Positions 57,787-64,000 of a stretch of DNA of 64,000 nucleotides are shown in pieces; positions within the stretch are counted from its first letter, which is position 1, and every line of letters begins with the position of its first letter. Made by a program: the position numbers and the translations under genes. Source of the DNA: Streptomyces sp. NBC_00483 (lineage in GTDB: Bacteria > Actinomycetota > Actinomycetes > Streptomycetales > Streptomycetaceae); the NCBI RefSeq assembly GCF_036013745.1, contig NZ_CP107880.1, positions 9,610,001 to 9,674,000 on the forward strand, in the 5' to 3' direction. Under the pieces are notes generated by a model. It was not told where the DNA came from. It did not search any database and saw only the letters and a program-made list of their open reading frames with translations.

Positions 57787-58844
57787 TGACCACCTCTTCC
57801 TCCGGTGCTTCCTCCGGCTCTTCCTCTGGTTCTTTCTCCGGTGAACCGCTGCTGCAGATCAGGGATCTGCACGTCGCGTTCCCCACCGACGACGGGCTCG
57901 TGCACGCCGTCAACGGCATGGACCTCACCCTCGCCAAGGGCGAGACCGTCGGTCTCGTCGGCGAGTCCGGCTCCGGCAAGACCGTCACCAGCCAGGCCCT
58001 GATGGGGCTGCTGAAGGAGACCCGCGCCCAGGTCGGCGGCGAGATCGTGCTCGACGGCACCGACCTCAACACCCTGTCCGAGCAGCGGATGCGGGCCTGG
58101 CGCGGCAAGAAGATCGCCATGATCTTCCAGGACCCGCTCTCCGCGATGCACCCCTTCCACGCGGTCGGCGACCAGATCGCCGAGGCGTACCGGGTCCACA
58201 ACAAGGTGTCGAAGCGGGCCGCGCTCGCGGTCGCCGTGGACATGCTGGGCCGCGTCGGCATCCCCGACCCGAAACGGCGGTCCCGCGCGTACCCGCACGA
58301 GTTCTCCGGAGGCATGCGCCAGCGCGCGATGATCGCGATGGCCCTCGTCTGCGAGCCCGAACTCCTCATCGCCGACGAACCGACCACCGCCCTCGACGTC
58401 ACCGTCCAGGCGCAGATCCTCGACCTGCTCGGCGAACTCCAGCAGGAGACCGGCACCGCCATCGTCATGGTCACCCATGACCTCGGTGTCGTCGCCGAGG
58501 TCTGCCACCATGTCGCCGTGATGTACGGAGGGCAGTGCGTGGAGCGGGGGAGCGTGCGCGAACTGTTCCGCGACCCACGCCACCCGTACACGCAGGGCCT
58601 GCTCGCCTCCATGCCGACACTCGGCGACGACGGCGAGCGGCTGCGCCCCATCCCCGGGTTCCCGCCGTCGCTCACCGCGCTGCCCACCGGGTGTCTCTTC
58701 GCGGACCGCTGCCCGCAGACCCACCTCGTGCCGGGCGACCTGTGCCGCAGCGAGCGTCCCGTGTTCCTCGCGAGCACCGGCGCCGATCACCCCTCCCGGT
58801 GCCACCAGGAGAACCTCGCCACCGCCGAGGAGGCCGCGCGATGA
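57786..58844 (+). CDS. ABC transporter ATP-binding protein, DppD-like (second importer)
   Basis: This is a 352-residue ATPase. A Ser/Gly-rich N terminus (repeats of TCC/GGT codons) precedes Walker A GESGSGKT, signature HEFSGGMRQRAMIAMAL and Walker B LLIADEPTTALD. The C-terminal Cys-rich motif typical of DppD (CLFADRCPQTHLVPGDLC) is present, unlike in the first importer. It ends with an ATGA overlap with the next ATPase. Confidence 0.93.
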   Translation: MTTSSSGASSGSSSGSFSGEPLLQIRDLHVAFPTDDGLVHAVNGMDLTLAKGETVGLVGESGSGKTVTSQALMGLLKETRAQVGGEIVLDGTDLNTLSEQRMRAWRGKKIAMIFQDPLSAMHPFHAVGDQIAEAYRVHNKVSKRAALAVAVDMLGRVGIPDPKRRSRAYPHEFSGGMRQRAMIAMALVCEPELLIADEPTTALDVTVQAQILDLLGELQQETGTAIVMVTHDLGVVAEVCHHVAVMYGGQCVERGSVRELFRDPRHPYTQGLLASMPTLGDDGERLRPIPGFPPSLTALPTGCLFADRCPQTHLVPGDLCRSERPVFLASTGADHPSRCHQENLATAEEAAR

Positions 58845-59929
58845 CATCAACCTCTCCCGAGACCCCGCCCTCTGCCGAGACCCCATCCTCTGCCGGGACC
58901 CCGCCCTCTGCCGAAACTCCGGCCTCTGCCGGGACCCCGCTGCTCGAGGCCGAGGGGCTGACCAAGCACTTTCCGGGGCGGGGCGGACTGCTCGGCCGGG
59001 GCGGCGCGCCGGTCAAGGCCGTCGACGGTGTGAGCTTCTCCGTCGGGTCCGGGCAGACGCTCGGCCTGGTCGGCGAGTCGGGCTGCGGAAAGTCCACCAC
59101 CGGGCGGCTGCTGATGCGCCTCCTCGATCCCACCGCCGGGACCATCCGCCTCGACGGCCGGGACCTCGGCTCGCTGAACCGGGCCGAGGCCCAGGAGTAC
59201 CGGCGGCAGGTCCAGATGGTGTTCCAGAACCCGTCCTCCTCCCTCAACCCCCGCCAGTCCGTCGGCAGCGCCATCGCCGCCCCGCTGCACGCCCAGGGCA
59301 TCAACCCGCCCGGCGGCGTCAAGGCGCGGGTGCGCGAGCTGATGGACCGCGTCGGCCTGCGCCCCGACCACTACAACCGGTTCCCGCACGAGTTCTCCGG
59401 CGGCCAGAAGCAGCGCGTGGGCATCGCGCGCGCCCTCGCCCTCGAACCCCGCCTCATCATCTGCGACGAACCCGTCTCGGCCCTCGACGTCTCCGTGCAG
59501 GCGCAGGTGGTGAACCTCCTCCAGGACATCCAGGCCGACACCGGTGTCTCGTACGTCTTCATCGCCCATGACCTGTCCGTCGTACGGCACTTCGCGGAGC
59601 GGGTCGCCGTGATGTACCTGGGCAGGATCATGGAGAGCGGGCCGACGCGGGAGGTCTTCGACGACCCGCGCCACCCCTACACCCGTGCCCTGCTCTCGGC
59701 CGTCCCGCAGCCGGACCCGGACGCCGACCGAAGCCGCAGAATCCGCCTCAGCGGCGACCTGCCGACCCCCGCGAACCCGCCCTCTGGATGCGTTTTCCGT
59801 ACGCGCTGCCCGCTGCGGCCGACCCTCGACGAGGCCGAACAGGCGCGGTGCGCGGGCGAGTTGCCGCCCATGGCGGGTGCCGAGGGCCCCGCATGCCACT
59901 TCGCGGACAGGGCCCTCGTGACCCACTGA
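58841..59929 (+). CDS. ABC transporter ATP-binding protein, DppF-like (second importer)
   Basis: This is a 362-residue ATPase. The first 31 residues are a Pro/Ser/Ala/Thr repeat from an 18-bp tandem repeat. Then come Walker A GESGCGKS, Q-loop QMVFQNPSSSLNPR, signature FSGGQKQRVGIARAL, Walker B LIICDEPVSALD and the C-terminal Cys-rich motif CVFRTRCPLRPTLDEAEQARC. It is the last transport gene. The cytosine-deaminase-like gene follows after 68 bp. Confidence 0.93.
   Translation: MTSTSPETPPSAETPSSAGTPPSAETPASAGTPLLEAEGLTKHFPGRGGLLGRGGAPVKAVDGVSFSVGSGQTLGLVGESGCGKSTTGRLLMRLLDPTAGTIRLDGRDLGSLNRAEAQEYRRQVQMVFQNPSSSLNPRQSVGSAIAAPLHAQGINPPGGVKARVRELMDRVGLRPDHYNRFPHEFSGGQKQRVGIARALALEPRLIICDEPVSALDVSVQAQVVNLLQDIQADTGVSYVFIAHDLSVVRHFAERVAVMYLGRIMESGPTREVFDDPRHPYTRALLSAVPQPDPDADRSRRIRLSGDLPTPANPPSGCVFRTRCPLRPTLDEAEQARCAGELPPMAGAEGPACHFADRALVTH
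58859..58942 (+). repeat. 18-bp tandem repeat (four units plus a partial) in the DppF-like gene
   Basis: Units begin at 58859, 58877, 58895 and 58913, with a partial unit from 58931. They encode ETPPSA-like hexapeptides in the disordered N terminus. The unit length is a multiple of three, so copy number can change without frameshift. Confidence 0.85.
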
Positions 59930-59997
59930 CCGAGCCGCACACACCATCCCCACGACCCCCACTTCTGGCATCACCGAACAGAAAGAAGTCGCACCAC

Positions 59998-61212
59998 ATG
60001 CTCATCCGTGACGTCCGCCCCTGGGGCGGCGAGCGCAGTGACGTACAGCTCGACGGCGCCCGCATCGCCGCGATCCGCCCGCACGACCCGCAGGCCGAGT
60101 CCGTCGGGGACGTCGTCGAGGGCCGCGGCCGGCTCCTCTTCCCCTCCTTCAGCGATGTGCACGTCCACCTGGACTCCACCCGCATCGGCCTGCCGTTCCG
60201 CCCGCACACCGGAGGCCCCGGCGTGTGGACGATGACGATGAACGACCGCGAGAACTGGCGCGACGCCGAGGTCCCGCTGAACGAGCGGGTGGCCGGAACG
60301 CTGGAGCGGATGATCGCGCGCGGCACGACGCGGGTGCGTTCGTACGCGCAGGTCGACGTCGACTGCAAGCTGGAGAAGTTCGAGGCCGTGGTCGCGGCCA
60401 AGGAGAAGCACGGGCACCTCGCCGACGTCCAGATCATGACGTTCCCGCAGGCCGGCATCCTGCGAGAGCCGGGGACCGAGCAGTACCTGGAGGCTTCGCT
60501 CAAGGCCGGTGCGGACGTCATGGGCGGCATCGACCCGTGCACCCTGGACCGCGACCCCAAGGGCCACCTCGACGTCGTCTTCGGGCTCGCCGAGAAGTAC
60601 CAGGTCGAGGTCGACATCCACCTGCACGAGCCCGGTGAACTCGGCGTGTTCTCCACGGACTTGATCCTGGAGCGGGTCCGCGCCCTCGGCATGCAGGGCA
60701 AGGTGACGATGTCGCACGCCTACGAGCTCGGCTCCGTGAACGAGTCCACCAGCCGCCGCCTCATCGACGAGTTCGCGGAGCTGGACATCGCCATGGCGAC
60801 GGTCGCCCCCGCCGGCCGCGGCCACCTCTCGCTCGTCGACCTCACCGAGGCGGGCGTCCGCGTCGGCCTCGGCGAGGACGGACAGCGCGACTACTGGAGC
60901 CCGTACGGCAACTGCGATCTCCTCGACCGCACCTGGCAGTTGGCCTTCACCAACAACTTCCGCCGCGACGACCACATCGAGATGGCCCTGGCGGTGGCGA
61001 CGATGGGCGGCGCCTCCATCATGAGTCACGACGTGCCGCGCCTCTCCGGTGTCACCGACCGCCCGGGCCTCGCGGTGGGCGACCGCGCGGACCTCGTCCT
61101 GGTCGACGGCGAGACCCCGTCCAGCGCGGTCATGGACCGGGGCAAGGACCGCACGGTGCTGCACGACGGCCGCGTCGTGGCCGAGGGTCTTGAGCTGGTC
61201 GCCGGGGTGTGA
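59998..61212 (+). CDS. Amidohydrolase, cytosine deaminase/AtzC-like
   Basis: This is a 404-residue enzyme. The metal motif LFPSFSDVHVHLDST (HxH at about residues 53-55) is that of cytosine deaminase (CodA) and N-isopropylammelide hydrolase (AtzC). Further ligands are in VDIHLHEPGE (His), VTMSHAYELG (His) and VGLGEDGQRDYWSPYG (Asp). It deaminates or hydrolyses a nitrogen ring or amide. ATG 59998 follows GAAAGAAG. With the importer and the other two hydrolases it suggests stepwise breakdown of an imported nitrogen heterocycle. Confidence 0.87.
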   Translation: MLIRDVRPWGGERSDVQLDGARIAAIRPHDPQAESVGDVVEGRGRLLFPSFSDVHVHLDSTRIGLPFRPHTGGPGVWTMTMNDRENWRDAEVPLNERVAGTLERMIARGTTRVRSYAQVDVDCKLEKFEAVVAAKEKHGHLADVQIMTFPQAGILREPGTEQYLEASLKAGADVMGGIDPCTLDRDPKGHLDVVFGLAEKYQVEVDIHLHEPGELGVFSTDLILERVRALGMQGKVTMSHAYELGSVNESTSRRLIDEFAELDIAMATVAPAGRGHLSLVDLTEAGVRVGLGEDGQRDYWSPYGNCDLLDRTWQLAFTNNFRRDDHIEMALAVATMGGASIMSHDVPRLSGVTDRPGLAVGDRADLVLVDGETPSSAVMDRGKDRTVLHDGRVVAEGLELVAGV

Positions 61213-61227
61213 CACGTGGCGCGCGGG

Positions 61228-61252
61228 GGCCGGCCGGTGTGTGCGGCCGGCC
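61228..61252. terminator. Terminator hairpin between convergent amidohydrolase genes
   Basis: GGCCGGCC (61228-61235) pairs with GGCCGGCC (61245-61252) around a 9-nt loop, 15 bp after the stop of the deaminase-like gene. It may work for both strands. Confidence 0.6.
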
Positions 61253-61288
61253 TCCGCGGCTCTCTGCGCTACCGGACCGGGCGACTCG

Positions 61289-62524
61289 CTACCGGACCGG
61301 ACGCCCGCCCTGTACGACGGCGACCTGATGCCGCGCGGGGTCGGCCAGCGCCGCGATGTCGGCGAGCGGATCGCTGTCGAGGACCAGCAGATCGGCGCGG
61401 GCCCCGGCGGCGAGCGTCCCGATCTCCCCGCTCATCCCGAGGAGTTCGGCGGCGACTGACGTCGCGGACCGGATCACGTCGAGCGGCTTCTGCACCTCCG
61501 AACGGATCCGGAACTCCTCGTTCTGATGGCGGTGCATGCCCCCGAGGAGATCGGAGCCGTACGCGATCCGGGCCCCGCCGCGCGCAGCGCGTTCGAGGGC
61601 GCCGAGGCCCGCCCCGAGCACGTCGTCGACCTTGCGCCAGCTGTCCTCGGAGAGCCCGAACTCCCGTCCCTCCTTCTTGAGCGCCCAGTACGTGACCAGC
61701 GTCGGCACGAGGAACGCGCCGTGCTCCGTGAGGAGTTCGACGCTGCGGTCGTCGATCAGGTTGCCGTGCTCGATCGACCGGACACCTGCCTCCAGGGCCC
61801 GGTTGACCGCGCGGGCGGTGTACGCGTGCGCGGCGACGTACCGGTTCGCGGCCTCCGCCTCCTCGACGGCGGCGCGCAGTTCGGCGGGGGAGTACTGGGT
61901 GGAGTCGATGCGGTCGGTGGGCGACGCGACACCGCCTGAGGCCATCACCTTGATGTGGTGGGCGCCCTTGCGCAGTTCGTCGCGGGCCGCGACGCGTACG
62001 GCATCCTCGCCGTCCGCCACCCGTCCGTGGTCGGCGCAGCACGGGTGCTCGTCGTGGTGCCAGCTGCCCGCGTCGCGGCTGTCGCCGTGGCCGCCGGTCT
62101 GGCTCAACGCCTTACCGCCGAAGGCCAGTCGGGGGCCGCGTACGAGACCTTCCTGCTGCGCCCTGGCGAGTCCGAAGTCGGCACCCGCCATGTCGCGGAC
62201 CGTGGTGAACCCGCGGTCGAGCATCTCGCCCATGATGCGGGACGCCTGCGCGGTGACATAGCTGGCCGGAGTGGTGGCCAGCGAGCCGAGCGCGGCGGTG
62301 AACGCGGTCACGTGGACGTGCGCGTCGATGAGGCCGGGCAGCACGAACCCGCCCTGTACGTCGAGGACTTGCGCGTCGTCCGGCCGGTCGGCGCCCTCCT
62401 CGGATATCCGGCCGTCGGTACAGAGGAGGTCGCCCTCGCGCCAGGTGCCGGACTCCAGGTCGAGGAGGTGGGCGTTGCGTACAACGAGAGCGTCACCGGT
62501 GTGCGGCGAAGGGGTGTTGGTCAT
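61289..62524 (-). CDS. Amidohydrolase family protein (imidazolonepropionase/Xaa-Pro-dipeptidase-like)
   Basis: This is a 411-residue metal-dependent hydrolase with all canonical ligands: HxH in VLPGLIDAHVHVTAF, a carbamylatable Lys in HIKVMASGGVASPTD, His in VAAHAYTARAV, His in SIEHGNLIDD and Asp in AYGSDLLGG. The pattern matches prolidase-type/imidazolonepropionase-like amidohydrolases. It follows the MFS gene by 9 bp on the minus strand, so carrier and enzyme form an operon. Confidence 0.9.
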   Translation of the reverse strand: MTNTPSPHTGDALVVRNAHLLDLESGTWREGDLLCTDGRISEEGADRPDDAQVLDVQGGFVLPGLIDAHVHVTAFTAALGSLATTPASYVTAQASRIMGEMLDRGFTTVRDMAGADFGLARAQQEGLVRGPRLAFGGKALSQTGGHGDSRDAGSWHHDEHPCCADHGRVADGEDAVRVAARDELRKGAHHIKVMASGGVASPTDRIDSTQYSPAELRAAVEEAEAANRYVAAHAYTARAVNRALEAGVRSIEHGNLIDDRSVELLTEHGAFLVPTLVTYWALKKEGREFGLSEDSWRKVDDVLGAGLGALERAARGGARIAYGSDLLGGMHRHQNEEFRIRSEVQKPLDVIRSATSVAAELLGMSGEIGTLAAGARADLLVLDSDPLADIAALADPARHQVAVVQGGRPVR

Positions 62525-62533
62525 GGTGCGGGA

Positions 62534-63949
62534 TCACTCCTTGGTTGTGGGTGCGGTTGCGGGTGCGGGGGAAGCCGGGGAGGTGACGGGGGCGCCGATG
62601 TCCTCCAGCGAGCGGTTGGCCGTGGACAGGCCGAAGGCGAGGGTGACCACGACTCCGACGGCGAGCACCGCCGTCGTCATGCCGAAGACACCCGCGAAGC
62701 CCGCGCCTGCGGCCATCAGGCCGATCACGGTGGGCGCGATGATCGACCCGATCCGGCCGAACGCGCTGGCCAGACCGCTGCCGGTGGCGCGGATCCAGGT
62801 CGGGAAGACCTCGGGCGTGTACGCGTACAGACCCGCGTAGGTGCCGTTGAGGAAGAAGGACAGCACGGCGCCGGACACCGTGATGGCGACCGGTGTCGAG
62901 GTCTGGCTCAGCCAGTACGCGGAGAGGGCCGAGCCGGTGAGGTAGAGCGCGATGGTGTGCTTGCGGTCGAGGCGTTCGCTGAGCCAGGCGGCGGAGAAGT
63001 AACCGGGCACCTGGGCCGCGTAGATGATGAGCGAGAACGAGAAGCTCTGGGTGACGGTGATGCCGCGCTGGACGAGCAGCGTCGGGATCCAGGAGAAGAA
63101 CCCGTAGTACGAGAAGGTGATGACGAACCACATCACCCAGGTCACGCCCGTGCGCTGGGCCATCTTGCGCGACCACAGGAACCGCAGGCCGGTCCAGACG
63201 CTGGGTGGCGCGGTCTCCTTCGAGGCGGGCGCGACATCGGCGTGTGTGTGCTCGACCGGCGGCAGTGGGCGGCCGGTCGACTTCTCCACGCGGCGCTCCA
63301 GCTCGGCGACGACCTCCTCGGCCTCCGCGTGCCGCCCCCGCTCCAGCAGATAGCGCGGCGACTCCGGCAACGCACGCCGCCACCACAGCAGCATCACGAT
63401 GGGCACCGCCGTGACGACCTGGGCCCAGCGCCAGCCGTCCGCCCCCAGCGGCACGATGAACCGGCCGATGAGCGCGGCGGCCACGAAGCCGAAGGAGAAG
63501 AACCCGGCGAGCGCGCCGACGAACCAGCCGCGCCGCTTGGACGGCACGAACTCCGACAGGAACGGGGCGATGATCGCGCTCTCGGCGCCGGTACCGGCCC
63601 CGGCCAGGACGCGGGCGCCCATGAAGACGGGGAAGTTCGGGGCCGCGGCGGCGACCAGGGTGAAGACGACGTAGAACGCGAGGGCGTACATCATCACGCG
63701 CTTGCGGCCGATGCGGTCGCCGAGGATGCCGGCGATCGCGGCACCGAAGAGATAGCCGAACGGCGAGGCCGAACCGATCAGGCCGAGCGCGCCGTTGGCC
63801 AGGTGCCACAGATCCTGGACGCTCGGCAGCAGGAACGCGACCACGGCCGCGTCCATGCCGTCGAAGGTGTAGCCGAGCCCGCCGATGAGCAGCAGGAGGT
63901 AATGGGGTCTGGACAGCGGGAGTCTGTCCAGGCGAGCGAGGAGGGACAT
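62534..63949 (-). CDS. MFS transporter
   Basis: This is a 471-residue protein with 12 helices. GYTFDGMDAAVVAFLLPSVQDLW in TM1 and GDRIGRKRVMM after TM2, with SEFVPSKRRGWFVGALAGFFSFG after TM4, match the metabolite:H+ symporter/AAHS-type carriers. A hydrophilic loop of about 45 residues lies between TM6 and TM7. It is the first gene of the operon with the amidohydrolase. The remaining 50 bp of the window upstream hold no complete promoter I can name. Confidence 0.9.
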   Translation of the reverse strand: MSLLARLDRLPLSRPHYLLLLIGGLGYTFDGMDAAVVAFLLPSVQDLWHLANGALGLIGSASPFGYLFGAAIAGILGDRIGRKRVMMYALAFYVVFTLVAAAAPNFPVFMGARVLAGAGTGAESAIIAPFLSEFVPSKRRGWFVGALAGFFSFGFVAAALIGRFIVPLGADGWRWAQVVTAVPIVMLLWWRRALPESPRYLLERGRHAEAEEVVAELERRVEKSTGRPLPPVEHTHADVAPASKETAPPSVWTGLRFLWSRKMAQRTGVTWVMWFVITFSYYGFFSWIPTLLVQRGITVTQSFSFSLIIYAAQVPGYFSAAWLSERLDRKHTIALYLTGSALSAYWLSQTSTPVAITVSGAVLSFFLNGTYAGLYAYTPEVFPTWIRATGSGLASAFGRIGSIIAPTVIGLMAAGAGFAGVFGMTTAVLAVGVVVTLAFGLSTANRSLEDIGAPVTSPASPAPATAPTTKE

Positions 63950-64000
63950 GGGCGGATCCTCGAAGGTGTCGGGGGCGTCCTCGGGGTGTCGGGGACGCGG

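Noticed and set aside
58859..58942. CRISPR-like repeat array
   Set aside because: Units are contiguous without spacers, in frame within an ATPase gene and only 18 bp long.
1..64000. Mobile elements, prophage, tRNA or rRNA genes
   Set aside because: No transposase, integrase, phage structural gene, terminal inverted repeats or structural RNA could be recognised on either strand.

Overview
The window is high-GC, densely coded DNA with very frequent ATGA/GTGA stop-start overlaps, leaderless promoters, mycothiol-linked families, DUF574-type methyltransferases and many one-component regulators. This points to a Streptomyces (or close relative) chromosome, probably an accessory, catabolism-rich part. 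I see no rRNA, tRNA, CRISPR array, phage or insertion sequence. Most regulatory sites below are read by eye from inverted repeats and promoter-like hexamers and are inferences.

Layout. 1-7.1 kb: end of a thiamine-diphosphate enzyme, a GNAT, a TetR regulator with two clear operators, an MMPL exporter with three extra C-terminal beta domains, and an MFS carrier. 7.1-10.2 kb: aldo/keto reductase, cupin protein, and an Rrf2 regulator coupled to a DsbA-like protein. 10.2-18.6 kb: a sulfur-scavenging operon headed by a 24-residue Cys-containing leader peptide. It encodes a dipeptide-type ABC importer (five genes), a DszA/NtaA/DmoA-type flavin monooxygenase, an alpha/beta hydrolase and an SsuE-like FMN reductase. 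18.6-25.3 kb: MerR/quinone oxidoreductase pair, DinB-like protein, two methyltransferases, and a four-gene ABC-2 exporter operon with its own regulator. 25.5-29.0 kb: XRE-cupin regulator, FAD amine-type oxidase and POT peptide carrier. 29.1-34.7 kb: XRE/SDR/cupin group, then a hydroxyacid dehydrogenase, an MFS carrier and an IclR regulator.

34.7-46.1 kb is a complete nicotinate degradation locus in two minus-strand operons. Operon A encodes an MFS carrier, a three-subunit molybdenum hydroxylase and CoxG. Operon B is nicX, nicC, nicF, a nicD-nicR fusion and nicE. The predicted route is nicotinate, 6-hydroxynicotinate, 2,5-dihydroxypyridine, N-formylmaleamate, maleamate, maleate, fumarate. The two operon promoters share an identical 18-bp element, presumably the operator of the MarR domain fused to NicD.

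46.4-51.3 kb: a lone ketosynthase, a methyltransferase, a DUF1707 protein, a mycothiol-dependent-enzyme family protein and a PAP2 membrane protein. 51.5-63.9 kb: a GntR regulator, an amidohydrolase lacking the usual HxH metal motif, a second five-gene dipeptide-type ABC importer, a cytosine-deaminase-like enzyme, a third amidohydrolase and an MFS carrier. Three GGTATACC palindromes sit in the divergent promoter region. This looks like an uptake and ring-hydrolysis system for an unknown nitrogenous compound.

The most interesting parts are the leader-peptide-controlled organosulfur operon with its Rrf2-associated promoter architecture, and the NicD-NicR enzyme-regulator fusion.
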